From Paenibacillus sp. V4I7 (lineage in GTDB: Bacteria; Bacillota; Bacilli; Paenibacillales; NBRC-103111), in the NCBI RefSeq assembly GCF_030817275.1, contig NZ_JAUSZD010000002.1, positions 3,534,001 through 3,598,000 on the forward strand: 64,000 bases of DNA. The letters run 5' to 3'. Below, in pieces: positions 43,395-53,656 of this stretch (its first letter is position 1; each line of letters starts with the position of its first letter). Below the pieces are notes generated by a model that saw only the letters and a program-made list of their open reading frames with translations, had not been told where the DNA came from and made no database searches. The position numbers and the translations under genes are program-made.

Positions 43395-44387
43395 TTAAGC
43401 ATTTTCTTCTTTATCCTCGCCGATCCATTTGCCAAAGAGGGCGTGTACGAACTGTTCGGAATCAAAGGGCTGAAGATCATCCATTTTCTCCCCGAGGCCA
43501 ACGAATTTCACAGGAAGTGATAACTCTTGACGGATCGCTACAACGATACCGCCTTTGGCCGTACCATCGAGCTTGGAAAGCACCAACCCCGTCAGTCCTG
43601 TTTTATCACCAAAAAGCTTGGCTTGGCTGAGTGCATTTTGTCCCGTAGTTGCATCTAAAACGAGAATTACCTCATGAGGAGCATCTGGAACTTCACGCTG
43701 GATAACGCGATAGATCTTATTCAGTTCCTCCATCAAATTCACTTTGTTTTGCAAACGACCCGCTGTATCACATAACAAGATGTCTACACCACGCGTTTTC
43801 GCTGCCTGCACCGCATCAAACATGACGGCTGCAGGGTCGGAGCCAGATTGCTGTTTAATCACATCAACACCAACACGCTCGCCCCAAGTTTCCAACTGCT
43901 CAATTGCACCGGCACGGAATGTATCACCTGCAGCCATTAATACTTTTTTTCCTTGAGATTTAAACATGTGTGCCATCTTACCGATTGTCGTTGTCTTCCC
44001 TACTCCGTTCACACCAACAAATAAAATGACGGATAAACCATTTGGATTTAATTTCAGTCCTGCATCAGCGTCACCTTTTAATAGCTCAATCAACTTTTCG
44101 GAAAGGATCGGCTGAAGCTCCGCGGGATCTTCAATTTTGCGTTTCTTCACCTCGGTGCGAAGCTGATCGATGAGCTTAAGCACTGTATTCACACCCACAT
44201 CAGCGCCAATTAGAATTTCTTCAAGCTCTTCATAAAAGTCTTCATCTATCTTCTTGCGGCGGCTAAATAAATCATCCACACGATCGACGAAGGCGTCTCT
44301 TGTTTTCGTTAATCCTTCTTTGAACTTATTCGTGACCGCTTCGGCCTTACTGGAAATACTTTCTTTTAATCGTTTAAAAAAGCTCAT
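43395..44387 (-). CDS. ftsY: Signal recognition particle receptor FtsY
   Basis: 330 aa from the ATG at 44387 (MSFFKRLKES), preceded by TTAGGAGGAACC; an in-frame start 27 bases upstream is less likely. A short amphipathic membrane-binding N-terminus is followed by the NG domain: VGVNGVGKTTTIGKMAHM near residue 130, DTAGRLQNKVNLMEEL, SKLDGTAKGGI. It receives SRP-ribosome complexes at the membrane. It lies 32 bases after smc. Confidence 0.97.
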   Translation of the reverse strand: MSFFKRLKESISSKAEAVTNKFKEGLTKTRDAFVDRVDDLFSRRKKIDEDFYEELEEILIGADVGVNTVLKLIDQLRTEVKKRKIEDPAELQPILSEKLIELLKGDADAGLKLNPNGLSVILFVGVNGVGKTTTIGKMAHMFKSQGKKVLMAAGDTFRAGAIEQLETWGERVGVDVIKQQSGSDPAAVMFDAVQAAKTRGVDILLCDTAGRLQNKVNLMEELNKIYRVIQREVPDAPHEVILVLDATTGQNALSQAKLFGDKTGLTGLVLSKLDGTAKGGIVVAIRQELSLPVKFVGLGEKMDDLQPFDSEQFVHALFGKWIGEDKEENA

Positions 44388-44419
44388 GGTTCCTCCTAAT
44401 AAAATAACATTCAACTTAA

Positions 44420-47400
44420 TTATGATGCGGACATTGCGGCTTCTTCATCCTCTAAACGAACGGACACGAGCTTGGAGACACCGCCTTCTTGCATCGTTAC
44501 ACCATACAGCACATCCGCTTCCTCCATCGTCCCCTTACGGTGCGTAACTACGATAAATTGCGTCATCTCAGAGAACTCGCGCAAGTATTCGGCAAAACGA
44601 GATACGTTCGCTTCGTCCAAAGCAGCTTCTACCTCATCTAGTACACAGAATGGAACCGGCTTTACGCGTATAATCGAGAAAAGCAGTGCAATCGCTGTGA
44701 GAGCTCGCTCTCCACCTGAAAGAAGCTGAAGATTTTGCAGCTTTTTACCAGGCGGTTGCGCAACGATCTCAATACCTGTATCCAGCATATTCTCCGGCTC
44801 AGATAGAATCAAATCCGCACGGCCACCACCGAACAATTTAGCAAATACGACGCCAAAGTGCGAGCGGATCGCATCAAAGGTGGTCTTAAATCGTTTGGAC
44901 ATTTCTTGATCCATTTCACGGATGACCTGATAAAGCGTGGTTTTGGCTTCGATCAAGTCATTTTTCTGAGAGTCTAAAAATTCATAGCGCTCTGAGACCC
45001 GCGCATATTCTTCAATAGCACCGAGGTTCACATCACCAAGAGAAGCGATTTCGCGTTTAAGTTCACGCACTTTGCCCTGCGTACCTTGGATATCCTCAGG
45101 AACTGGATAGCGCTCTTTTGCTAACTCATAGCTAAGCTCATATTCTTCCCCTAGCTTCTTCAGCAGGTTTTCTAGCTCAACATCCAATCGAGTAACACGA
45201 ACCTCAGTTTGATGCAGACTTTCTTCAACCTGTTTCAGCTGAATACGTTGCGTCCGGGTCTCATTCTCTCCTTGCTCGAGCTTATGTAACCAATCAGCTC
45301 GCTCAGCACGTTTGAAATCAATTTTTTCTGAGCATTGCTGCTTCTTTATTTTGAGATCATTAAGTAATTCAACTTGAAGTACAGTTTCTTGATCCAGTGC
45401 TGCCATATCTTGCTCCAACTGCTTAAGCAGACCGCGGTTCATTTCCATTTCCCGCTCAGCTTCGCCGAGATCCTGCTGCAGTCGACGCTGTTGATCTTGG
45501 AGTGACTGTTTCTCTTGCGAAATAGAAGCAACCTTGACTTTCAAATCCGTCAACTGGCTTTGAAGTTCTTCCTTCTCCGACTCACTCGCTTTACGGGAGT
45601 GTTCGGCATCGCGAATCGCTTTCTGTAAGGAAGCTTCTTCTTCCTGCAGTTCAGCCAGCGCTGCTTCGGACTCGACTTTCTTCCGTCCAAGATCGGCCTG
45701 CTCTTCAAGCAGCGAACCTCGATCTTGACTATCCAGCGTTAACTGTTCTTCAACCGTGCGGCTTTCGGACTCAAGCGGATTCAATTCTGCCCGAATTTGC
45801 TGCTCGGTAATACGTTTTTGCTCACCCTGCTGACGGAGCTGTTCGATCGTCATCATATCATCCGTAATCTCGCGCTTCATTACGCTGGATTGGCTGCGCA
45901 AACCGCTGAGCTGCTGCTCAGAAGTTTTAATCTCCTGATCCAGCTCCTCAATTTGGCGTTGACGTCCAAGCAGATTCGTTGATTTCTTCTGCAAGCTTCC
46001 GCCTGTCATCGAACCACCAGGGTTCACGACGTCACCTTCCAGCGTCACAACCCGATAGCGATACTGTGCCTTAGCAGCAATATGGTTCGCATCTTCTAGA
46101 CTCTGCGCCACAACAACATTCCCAAGCAGGCTTGAGAAGATGTTCTGGTAGGTGGACTCAAATGAAACGAGATCAACCGCAAGGCCGACAAAACCTTTGG
46201 AAGATTTTAAAGAACTAAGCTCACTGTCGGAAATCGAGCGTCCGCGAATAACATTCATAGGCAGGAACGTAGCTCGTCCCATTTGACGGCGTTTCAAGAA
46301 GGCAATGGCTTCACGTCCATCCGCTTCAGTCTCGACAACGATATTTTGTAAGGCGCCGCCGAGCGCCGTCTCAATCGCAATCTCAACGTCTGCAGGTACC
46401 TTAACAAGTTCGGCTACGGCCCCGCGAATACCACGCAAATCCTTACGGCTCTTCGCTTTTAGAACTTCTTTAACACCCTGCATGAAGCCATCGTAATCGT
46501 TGGCCATCTCTTTCATCGTGTCGCGGCGGGAGGTCAACGCATCCAGCTTCTGCTCCCATTTGCGGACCATGCCTTGTGCTTCATCGAGCAACCCTTGCTT
46601 GCTTTTCAAGCTTTGGGTTAACTGTACATACCTTTGTCGTTCATTCTCAATTTCACTAACCGTTTGTTCCAATTTAGCCGTCAATTCCTGCTTACGGATC
46701 GAAATCTTCTCGCGCTGTTCCGCCCATTTCTGACGTTCTTCATCAAGCCTTTCCAAACGACGGCCGATACTTTCCGTTTGCTGCTCAGCGTAACGAATCT
46801 CGTTCCTTGCCTGAGCCATTCGGTTCAGTGTTTCCAGCAATTCGCCTTTCAACTGATCTTCAGGTGAGGAGCTAATACCGCCATTAACCCCAAGTAACCG
46901 CTGTTCTTCCGCGGTCAGCTTCGCTTGAAACTCAAATAGCTGGGCGCCAATTTGGATGATTTTCTCTCGCTGCTGGCTCAGCTCATCTTCTTTATCTATT
47001 TTACGCTGCTCTTGCATAGCGATAGTCGTGCTTAGCTGCTGATGATTGGCCAAGTAATTCTTATTACGCTCTTTGAGCACTTCGCCATGCCCTTCGCACT
47101 TCTCGAAATCTTCGCTCAGCTGGAGTAGACTTTCTTGAAGCTTTTCCAGCTCCTCCTCTAACCTGCGAGTTTCCCATCGATGCTTCTCCAAGTGCGCATC
47201 ATGCTGATTCACAATCGTAGAAAGCTCTGTTTGTTCCTTGACTAGCTTCTCTAGCAGCTGCTTCGCATCATTCCATGAGATGTAAATCTGATCAATCTGA
47301 TGTACATACATAGCAATCTCACTGCTTTTCAGCGTCTCCCGAAGCTCTTTATAACGAACCGCCTTCTCAGACTGCTCGCGAAGCGGTTCGACTTGATCCT

Positions 47401-47995
47401 CAAGCTCAGAAACCAAGTCGTGAATCCGCAGCAAATTTTGCTCGGTGTCACTCAATTTCTTCTCAGCTTCACGTTTACGTGATTTATATTTAACAATCCC
47501 CGAAGCCTCTTCAAAGATCCCTCGACGATCTTCGGATTTCGTACTTAAAATTTCTTCAATACGGCCTTGCCCAATAATCGAATAAGCTTCTTTCCCTATC
47601 CCTGTGTCCATGAACAATTCCGTTATGTCTTTCAGGCGGCAGGGCTGCTTATTAATTAAATATTCACTTTCCCCACTGCGGTGCACTCTGCGAGTAACCG
47701 TCACTTCATTGAAATCAAGTGGAAGGGATTGCGACGTATTATCAAGCGTCAACGAGACTTCCCCATAATTGACTGCTCGGCGTGCATCACTGCCTGCAAA
47801 AATAACATCTTCCATTTTACCGCCACGTAAGGACTTTGCACTTTGCTCACCTAATACCCAGCGGATACCGTCCGAAATATTGCTTTTTCCACTGCCGTTT
47901 GGGCCTACAACCGCGGTAATACCGCGTACAAATTCCAGTTCCGTACGGTCAGCGAAAGACTTAAACCCGGATAATTCAATCCGCTTCAAAAACAT
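44420..47995 (-). CDS. smc: Chromosome partition protein SMC
   Basis: 1191 aa, full length. N-terminal ATPase half with Walker A VGPNGSGKSNISDGIRWVLGE near residue 32, coiled coil about 165-500, hinge about 505-670 (VNPGGSMTGGSLQKK at its end), return coil 675-1010, then the signature LLSGGERALTAIALLFSI and Walker B FCVLDEVEAALDE. SMC with ScpAB organises and separates chromosomes. It follows rnc and precedes ftsY as in Bacillus. Confidence 0.98.
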   Translation of the reverse strand: MFLKRIELSGFKSFADRTELEFVRGITAVVGPNGSGKSNISDGIRWVLGEQSAKSLRGGKMEDVIFAGSDARRAVNYGEVSLTLDNTSQSLPLDFNEVTVTRRVHRSGESEYLINKQPCRLKDITELFMDTGIGKEAYSIIGQGRIEEILSTKSEDRRGIFEEASGIVKYKSRKREAEKKLSDTEQNLLRIHDLVSELEDQVEPLREQSEKAVRYKELRETLKSSEIAMYVHQIDQIYISWNDAKQLLEKLVKEQTELSTIVNQHDAHLEKHRWETRRLEEELEKLQESLLQLSEDFEKCEGHGEVLKERNKNYLANHQQLSTTIAMQEQRKIDKEDELSQQREKIIQIGAQLFEFQAKLTAEEQRLLGVNGGISSSPEDQLKGELLETLNRMAQARNEIRYAEQQTESIGRRLERLDEERQKWAEQREKISIRKQELTAKLEQTVSEIENERQRYVQLTQSLKSKQGLLDEAQGMVRKWEQKLDALTSRRDTMKEMANDYDGFMQGVKEVLKAKSRKDLRGIRGAVAELVKVPADVEIAIETALGGALQNIVVETEADGREAIAFLKRRQMGRATFLPMNVIRGRSISDSELSSLKSSKGFVGLAVDLVSFESTYQNIFSSLLGNVVVAQSLEDANHIAAKAQYRYRVVTLEGDVVNPGGSMTGGSLQKKSTNLLGRQRQIEELDQEIKTSEQQLSGLRSQSSVMKREITDDMMTIEQLRQQGEQKRITEQQIRAELNPLESESRTVEEQLTLDSQDRGSLLEEQADLGRKKVESEAALAELQEEEASLQKAIRDAEHSRKASESEKEELQSQLTDLKVKVASISQEKQSLQDQQRRLQQDLGEAEREMEMNRGLLKQLEQDMAALDQETVLQVELLNDLKIKKQQCSEKIDFKRAERADWLHKLEQGENETRTQRIQLKQVEESLHQTEVRVTRLDVELENLLKKLGEEYELSYELAKERYPVPEDIQGTQGKVRELKREIASLGDVNLGAIEEYARVSERYEFLDSQKNDLIEAKTTLYQVIREMDQEMSKRFKTTFDAIRSHFGVVFAKLFGGGRADLILSEPENMLDTGIEIVAQPPGKKLQNLQLLSGGERALTAIALLFSIIRVKPVPFCVLDEVEAALDEANVSRFAEYLREFSEMTQFIVVTHRKGTMEEADVLYGVTMQEGGVSKLVSVRLEDEEAAMSAS

Positions 47996-48051
47996 GGTCT
48001 CACCTCAGAAATTATTGTAACATATCCCTTATAAAAATAAGAGAAAAAAAC

Positions 48052-48077
48052 AAAAAGGCGGCCGCAGCCGCCCCTTT
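48052..48077 (-). terminator. Intrinsic terminator after rnc
   Basis: On the minus strand GGCGGC-TGCG-GCCGCC forms a strong hairpin followed by TTTTTGTTTTTTT. It lies 12 bases after the rnc stop, so smc probably has its own promoter or relies on read-through. Confidence 0.8.
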
Positions 48078-48089
48078 AAGCCATATGCA

Positions 48090-48791
48090 TTACCGCTGAA
48101 CGGTCACATTCAATTTCGACAAAGCTCCAGCAGCAGCCTGCTGTTCCGCTTCTTTCTTGGAACGTCCTGCTCCGGTTCCCAGAAGGTCGGCATCCATGTG
48201 CACTTCAGCTACAAACTCACGTTCGTGAGCAGGCCCTCGTTCATTCACAATGCGGTATTCCAATGAACCCATATTGTGATGTTGGGTATGCTCCTGCAAT
48301 AGAGTCTTGTAATCAATAATTAGCAACTTACCTTCACTGGAGATTTTTGCGAAAACGTGCTTTTTGAGAAAACCTTTTACGATATCCAAGCCTTGATCAA
48401 GGTATAAAGCACCAACAAAGGACTCGAAAACGTCGGCAAGGAGCGCCGGGCGTGACCGCCCTCCAGTTAACTCTTCCCCTTTACCGAGTAGTACAAAAGC
48501 ACCGAAATCCAAATCTTCAGCAAACGTAACAAGTGACGGCTCACAAACGATAGACGCCCTGAGCTTAGTCAATTCACCTTCTGAACGCCCTGGATAAGAA
48601 TCATATAAAAATTCCGAAACCGTTAGTTCGAGGACAGCATCCCCTAGAAACTCCAGTCGCTCGTTATCTTTATGCCCAGCAATACGATGTTCATTGACAT
48701 AAGAAGAATGGGTAAAAGCTTGCTGAAGCAGCTCTTTTTTCCGAAATGAAATCCCAATTCGCTGCTGCAATTCTTTAATATCACGGTTCAT
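48090..48791 (-). CDS. rnc: Ribonuclease III Rnc
   Basis: 233 aa. Catalytic signature [21 protein letters not shown] near residue 43, with [10 protein letters not shown] just before, and a C-terminal double-stranded RNA-binding domain (about 160-230, [20 protein letters not shown], and [17 protein letters not shown]). It processes rRNA precursors and structured RNAs. It follows fabF by 61 bases. Confidence 0.98.
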   Translation of the reverse strand: MNRDIKELQQRIGISFRKKELLQQAFTHSSYVNEHRIAGHKDNERLEFLGDAVLELTVSEFLYDSYPGRSEGELTKLRASIVCEPSLVTFAEDLDFGAFVLLGKGEELTGGRSRPALLADVFESFVGALYLDQGLDIVKGFLKKHVFAKISSEGKLLIIDYKTLLQEHTQHHNMGSLEYRIVNERGPAHEREFVAEVHMDADLLGTGAGRSKKEAEQQAAAGALSKLNVTVQR

Positions 48792-48852
48792 TGCCTTTAT
48801 TCACCACCCAGAGAGAATGATATTCCGTTATCTTTCTTCGTAGGAAGGCAAA

Positions 48853-50088
48853 TTATGCTTCAAACCTTTTCAAGATAATCGTTGCATTATGTCCACCAAA
48901 ACCAAACGAGTTCGACATCGCAATGTCAACCTTTGCTTCACGAGCTGTGTTTGGCACATAATCCAAATCACATTCAGGGTCTTGGTTGACCAAATTGATT
49001 GTTGGTGCAATTAAGCTATTAGAAATGGTTAAACCACAGATAACAGCTTCTACACCGCCTGCAGCGCCAAGTAGATGGCCCGTCATTGATTTCGTCGAGC
49101 TAACAGCTACTTTGTAGGCGTGATCGCCCAAAGCTTTCTTAATAGCCGTAGTCTCCGATCTATCTCCTACTGACGTAGAAGTTCCATGAGCATTGATGTA
49201 AGAAATCGACTCTGGGCTAATGCCCGCGTCTTTAATCGCTTTGACCATACAACGTGCTGCCCCGTCCGGATCTGGATCTGTCATGTGATAAGCATCACCG
49301 CTCATCCCATAACCAATCACTTCGGCATAGATGCGTGCCCCACGCTTCTGCGCATGTTCAAGCGATTCCAAAATCATCACGCCTGCTCCTTCACCCATGA
49401 CAAAACCATCGCGGTCTGTATCAAACGGGCGGCTAGCCAAATGAGGCTCTTCATTACGAGTTGACATTGCACGCAAAGCACAGAAGCCAGCCACACCAAT
49501 TGGTGTAATCGTTGCCTCAGCACCGCCGCAAATCATTACGTCAGCATCACCACGTTGAATCATTTTGAACGAATCACCAATGGAGTGTGTACCTGTCGCA
49601 CAGGCAGTAACTGCCGTGGAGTTCGGTCCTTTTGCCCCTGTGATCATTGAAACTTGACCAGATGCCATATTCGCAATCATCATCGGAATAAAGAAAGGAG
49701 ATACGCGTTTCGGACCCTTCTCCAAAAGAATTCTATGCTGTTCTTCCCACGTGTTCAAACCGCCAATTCCTGATCCTACCGATACGCCCACGCGTTCAGG
49801 ATCCGTATCTTCCTTCACATTCAAATTCGCATCTTTTAGCGCATTAATCGCACCAGCTACAGCGAATTGAACGAAACGATCCATCCGACGAGAATCCTTA
49901 CGATCTACATAATTCTCAATATTAAAATCTTTAACCTCAGCAGCAATACGAGTCGGGTACTCGCTGACATCAAAATTCTCGATCAAACTGATTCCGGATT
50001 GACCGGAAGTCAGATTGCCCCAAAACGTTTCTAAATCTTGACCAAGGGCAGTAACTACGCCCATACCTGTAATTACAACTCTGTTCAT
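48853..50088 (-). CDS. fabF: Beta-ketoacyl-ACP synthase II FabF
   Basis: 411 aa from the ATG at 50088 ([16 protein letters not shown]); a GTG nine bases upstream is possible. The catalytic cysteine is in [17 protein letters not shown] near residue 163, with histidines in [11 protein letters not shown] and [15 protein letters not shown]. It elongates acyl-ACP with malonyl-ACP. It follows acpP in the FapR-controlled operon. Confidence 0.97.
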   Translation of the reverse strand: MNRVVITGMGVVTALGQDLETFWGNLTSGQSGISLIENFDVSEYPTRIAAEVKDFNIENYVDRKDSRRMDRFVQFAVAGAINALKDANLNVKEDTDPERVGVSVGSGIGGLNTWEEQHRILLEKGPKRVSPFFIPMMIANMASGQVSMITGAKGPNSTAVTACATGTHSIGDSFKMIQRGDADVMICGGAEATITPIGVAGFCALRAMSTRNEEPHLASRPFDTDRDGFVMGEGAGVMILESLEHAQKRGARIYAEVIGYGMSGDAYHMTDPDPDGAARCMVKAIKDAGISPESISYINAHGTSTSVGDRSETTAIKKALGDHAYKVAVSSTKSMTGHLLGAAGGVEAVICGLTISNSLIAPTINLVNQDPECDLDYVPNTAREAKVDIAMSNSFGFGGHNATIILKRFEA

Positions 50089-50145
50089 TTGTACCACCTT
50101 CTATGTAGTAAAGCATCATTTTTTATTGTTTGAAAATGGAGAGAA

Positions 50146-50172
50146 AGTCCCGTCTTGATTAGAAACGGGACT
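50146..50172 (-). other. Intercistronic hairpin between acpP and fabF
   Basis: AGTCCCGT and ACGGGACT pair perfectly (8 bp). On the minus strand the hairpin is followed by TTCTCTCC, not a true T tract, so it looks more like a processing, stability or attenuating element than a full terminator. It could lower fabF relative to acpP. Confidence 0.5.
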
Positions 50173-50182
50173 CGGTAGACTA

Positions 50183-50416
50183 TTACGTATGAGATTTTAT
50201 GTAATTCGTAACTTCTCCTACAGTCGTAATCTTCTCAGCATCTTCATCGGAAATTTCTAAATCGAACTCATCTTCTAATTCCATTACTAATTCAACTACA
50301 TCGAGAGAATCAGCACCTAGATCTTCTTTGAAAGATGCTTCGAGGGTGACTTCAGCTTCATCAACCCCTAGACGATCGACAACAATTCGTTTAACACGAT
50401 CCAATACGTCGGACAT
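50183..50416 (-). CDS. acpP: Acyl carrier protein AcpP
   Basis: 77 aa from the ATG at 50416, preceded by GAGGAGGTG. The phosphopantetheine attachment site is the serine in [19 protein letters not shown] near residue 37. The protein is acidic throughout. It carries the growing acyl chain. It lies between fabG and fabF. Confidence 0.98.
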   Translation of the reverse strand: MSDVLDRVKRIVVDRLGVDEAEVTLEASFKEDLGADSLDVVELVMELEDEFDLEISDEDAEKITTVGEVTNYIKSHT

Positions 50417-50500
50417 CCGGTTCACCTCCTCTTTGGTATTATACGAGAATCTCTGACAGATTGCCAGTAGTCAATTTTGAGATTCTCTTTCTGGTAAAAC

Positions 50501-51241
50501 TTACATGTACATGCCGCCATCCACATGGAGTGTTTGGCCTGTCATGTAGGACGCATCGTCTGATGCTAGGAAGCGAACAACCTTTGCAATTTCCTCAGGT
50601 TGGCCAAGGCGTTCCAGTGGAATTTGCTTCAACATTTGCTCTCGCATCTCGGATGACAACTTGTCCGTCATATCGGTTTCGATGAAACCTGGCGCTACCG
50701 CATTCACGGTAATACCTCGAGAGGATAGTTCTCTCGCAGTCGCTTTGGTTAAGCCAATAACGCCTGCTTTTGCTGCTACATAGTTGGCCTGACCCGGGTT
50801 ACCGAGCACACCCACTACAGAAGATATATTAATAATTCGACCGAAACGCTGTTTCATCATCGGGCGAGTAACGGCTTTTACACAGTTGAACACACCCTTA
50901 AGATTTGTAGCGATGACTTGATCGAACTCTTCTTCCTTCATCCGCATGATTAAATTGTCTCTTGTTATGCCAGCATTATTCACAAGAATATCAATTTTAC
51001 CAAAACTTTCTAGCGTTTGCTTCACTAAATCATCAGCTTCCTGAAAACTGCTTACGTCGGCACGCAGCTTAATAGCTTTGCGTCCCATCGCTTCAATCTG
51101 CGTAACAACTTCTCCAGCAGCAGCTTCACTTCCTGCATAGTTCACAACAACATCAGCGCCATGCTCAGCCAAATGCAAGGCAATCGCTCGGCCAATACCT
51201 CGAGATGCCCCCGTTACCAGTGCCACCTTACCCGTTAACAT
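50501..51241 (-). CDS. fabG: 3-oxoacyl-ACP reductase FabG
   Basis: 246 aa short-chain dehydrogenase. NADPH-binding [17 protein letters not shown] at the N-terminus, [10 protein letters not shown], catalytic serine in INISSVVG and [13 protein letters not shown] with the catalytic Tyr-Lys. It reduces ketoacyl-ACP. The start overlaps the fabD stop by 14 bases, so translation is coupled. Confidence 0.97.
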   Translation of the reverse strand: MLTGKVALVTGASRGIGRAIALHLAEHGADVVVNYAGSEAAAGEVVTQIEAMGRKAIKLRADVSSFQEADDLVKQTLESFGKIDILVNNAGITRDNLIMRMKEEEFDQVIATNLKGVFNCVKAVTRPMMKQRFGRIINISSVVGVLGNPGQANYVAAKAGVIGLTKATARELSSRGITVNAVAPGFIETDMTDKLSSEMREQMLKQIPLERLGQPEEIAKVVRFLASDDASYMTGQTLHVDGGMYM

Positions 51242-52178
51242 GATTGTGTACCTCCTGCATGTACTTTTCCAAAGCTTCTAGGCTACCGATCGACACGGTT
51301 TTCACCGTTTTGTCTACCTTTTTGATCAGACCGGCGAGAACCGTTCCCGAGCCAAGCTCAATGAACGTATCGACGCCTTGGCCGATCAGATAAACAATAG
51401 TGTCCTCCCATAATACGGGGGAGTACACTTGCTCCACGAGCAGCCCGCAAATATCGCCAGGCTGCGTGACAGGACGAGCCGTTACGTTGGCTACAACGGG
51501 CACGGCTGCATCACTCATCTCGATCGACGCAAGCACCTCTGCGAGGCGCTGCGAGGCAGGCTTCATGAGTGAAGAGTGAAACGGCCCGCTCACCTCGAGC
51601 GGTATTGCACGCTTCGCTCCGGCTTCTTTGCAGCGTTCAACAACCGCTGCAACGCCCTCTTTACTGCCCGAGACGACAATCTGTCCCGGGCAGTTCACAT
51701 TGGCGAGCTCCACGACGGAGCCGCCGCTTGTGATAGCCGTGCATAGTTCCGCAAGCGCTTCGCGCTCGGCTCCCAGCACGGCTGCCATGGCACCCAGACC
51801 GCCAGGGACGGCCTGTTCCATGAACTCTCCGCGGGCCCGCACGGTGCGGACCGCGTCTTCGAACGCGAGCACGCCCGCTGCGACCAGCGCGCTGTATTCA
51901 CCAAGACTATGTCCAGCGACATAGTCTGGTTTAATGCCCGCAGCCTTGAACGCTTCCAGACAAGCGATGCTTGTTGTCAGCAGCGCAGGCTGCGTGTGAT
52001 ATGTGATCTTCAATTGGTCCTCTGGACCTTGGAAGATCAGATCAGATAACGAAAAGCCTAGCGCTTCGTTAGCGCGCTCAAAATAAGCTCTAGCTGCAGG
52101 ATGATTCGTGTATAAATCATACCCCATACCCACGGATTGCGAGCCTTGACCTGGAAATACAAATGCTATTTTACCCAT
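51228..52178 (-). CDS. fabD: Malonyl-CoA:ACP transacylase FabD
   Basis: 316 aa. The first motif is [17 protein letters not shown]; the catalytic serine is in [16 protein letters not shown] near residue 90, and the histidine lies in SGPFHSSLM near 200. It loads malonyl groups onto ACP. Locally the DNA between about 51,600 and 51,850 is richer in G+C than its neighbours. The gene is separated from fabH by the repeat region at 52,286-52,660. Confidence 0.97.
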   Translation of the reverse strand: MGKIAFVFPGQGSQSVGMGYDLYTNHPAARAYFERANEALGFSLSDLIFQGPEDQLKITYHTQPALLTTSIACLEAFKAAGIKPDYVAGHSLGEYSALVAAGVLAFEDAVRTVRARGEFMEQAVPGGLGAMAAVLGAEREALAELCTAITSGGSVVELANVNCPGQIVVSGSKEGVAAVVERCKEAGAKRAIPLEVSGPFHSSLMKPASQRLAEVLASIEMSDAAVPVVANVTARPVTQPGDICGLLVEQVYSPVLWEDTIVYLIGQGVDTFIELGSGTVLAGLIKKVDKTVKTVSIGSLEALEKYMQEVHNHVNG

Positions 52179-52285
52179 ACGAGAAAAGGATCCCCTTCCG
52201 CGATAATTTTCAGTAATTAATTATGTATTTTTACTTAATATTCCACTAATTTGCCAGGCGACTATTTTTCAACCACCCTTATTGA

Positions 52286-52305
52286 CACTATCCCCTTGGC
52301 TCAGT
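52286..52305 (-). repeat. Inverted end copy of the fabD-fabH repeat
   Basis: The plus-strand sequence CACTATCCCCTTGGCTCAGT is the reverse complement (18 of 20) of the start of each tandem unit (ACTGAGCCTTGGGGATAGTG). It bounds the repeat region on the fabD side. A transcript could pair this copy with any of the three direct copies. Next to it at 52,311-52,334 is a small tandem run of AGTTCTTA. Confidence 0.75.
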
Positions 52306-52366
52306 TTTTTAGTTCTTAAGTTCTTAAGTTCTTTATTAACTTTAACAGCGCCCACTCATTTTGTTT

Positions 52367-52655
52367 ACTGAGTCTCGGGGATAGTGCGAATAGCATCACT
52401 CGAAAAACTCTTACTTGTTGTAAGACTTACAATCGATTGTTCATTTATCCAGCGCGACCCTCGGTTCCGTGGAGAAGAAAAGAATGGTCTTTTTCTAGTC
52501 AACTGAGCCTTAGGGATAGTGCCAATAATATCACTCGGAAACTCTATCAGTTGTAAGACTTACAATCGATCGTTCATTTATCCAGCGTGACCTCTGTTCC
52601 GTGGAAAAGAGCAAAAGATGGTCCTTTTCCTGACCACTGAGCCTTGGGGATAGTG
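52367..52655. repeat. Tandem ~134-base repeats between fabD and fabH
   Basis: Unit 1 starts at 52367, unit 2 at 52502 and a truncated unit 3 at 52636, each with ACTGAG..GGGATAGTG. Units 1 and 2 are about 135 and 134 bases and remain similar throughout. Each has a perfect TTGTAAG-A-CTTACAA palindrome (52418-52432 and 52551-52565), then AATCGAT and TTCATTTATCCAGCG. Unit 3 ends ten bases before the fabH stop codon. No open frame or known element is recognised. Together with the inverted copy this fills the 491-base gap at 52,179-52,669. Confidence 0.8.
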
Positions 52656-52669
52656 CTGATAGCAAAAGA

Positions 52670-53656
52670 CTACCAAACCAAGGCAGCTGCGCCCCACGTT
52701 AAGCCGCCGCCGAAGCCGACTAGCACGAGACGGTCGCCTTCATTCAATCTGCCCTGCTCAACTGCTTCAGCGAGAGCTACCGGGATAGAGGCGGCGGACA
52801 TGTTACCGTACTTGTCTAGGTTGATCATGCATTTGTCGTCAGTCAGTTCAAGACGATTTAGGGAAGCTTGAATGATTCTCATATTCGCTTGGTGCGGTAC
52901 AAGCAGATCGATGTCTGTTTTTTCCCAGCCTGCTTTGCGCAGCGCTTCATCAGCTGCATTGCCCATGATCCGAACGGCAAATTTGAAGACTTCAGCTCCG
53001 GCCATGTAAATGTAGTGCAAACGTTGATCGATGGAGGCTTGTGAGGAAGGATAGCGTGACCCGCCACCTTCAATTTTCAGGAGCGGACCTCCTGTGCCAT
53101 CAGCACCCAACTCAAACGATTTGAAACCTCTATGTTCAGGCACTTCCCCAATAACAACGGCTCCAGCGCCATCGCCAAAAAGAATGCAAGTGTTTCGGTC
53201 TGTATAGTCAGTAATTTTGGATAAACAATCAGCGCCAATGATAAGTGCATGTTTATATGTACCTGTAGCAATGAAGTTAGAGGCATTAGCTAGTCCATAT
53301 ACGAAGCCTGAACAAGCTGCTGACAAGTCAAAAGCTGCTGCTCTTTTGGCTCCCAGCTTTTCTTGGAGAATACATGCCGTTGAAGGGAATGCCATATCAG
53401 GTGTAATCGTCGCTACTATAATTAAATCAAGTTGGTCTGCCGTAATCCCTGCATTAGTCAGGGCAATTAGAGCGGCTTCATAACAAAGATCAGATGTAGC
53501 TTGTACTTCTGATGCTATTCTTCTCTCACGTATACCCGTTCTAGTCACGATCCACTCATCATTCGTTTCGACCATGGTTTCTAATTCTTGATTTGTTAAA
53601 ATTCGTTCTGGTACATATTTACCCGTTCCGAGTACCCCAACCGGTATTAAGTTCAT
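52670..53656 (-). CDS. fabH: Beta-ketoacyl-ACP synthase III FabH
   Basis: 328 aa. The catalytic cysteine is in FDLSAACSGFVYGLANA near residue 113; the histidine in LLVPHQANMRIIQ and the asparagine in NLDKYGNMSAASIP complete the triad. FabH starts chains from acetyl- or branched acyl-CoA. The start overlaps plsX by four bases. Its 3' end abuts the repeat region, unlike the other tight junctions in this operon. Confidence 0.97.
   Translation of the reverse strand: MNLIPVGVLGTGKYVPERILTNQELETMVETNDEWIVTRTGIRERRIASEVQATSDLCYEAALIALTNAGITADQLDLIIVATITPDMAFPSTACILQEKLGAKRAAAFDLSAACSGFVYGLANASNFIATGTYKHALIIGADCLSKITDYTDRNTCILFGDGAGAVVIGEVPEHRGFKSFELGADGTGGPLLKIEGGGSRYPSSQASIDQRLHYIYMAGAEVFKFAVRIMGNAADEALRKAGWEKTDIDLLVPHQANMRIIQASLNRLELTDDKCMINLDKYGNMSAASIPVALAEAVEQGRLNEGDRLVLVGFGGGLTWGAAALVW

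Noticed and set aside
52367..52655. Possible CRISPR array
   Set aside because: Only two to three copies, units of about 134 bases that are similar throughout, no spacers of regular length and no cas genes.
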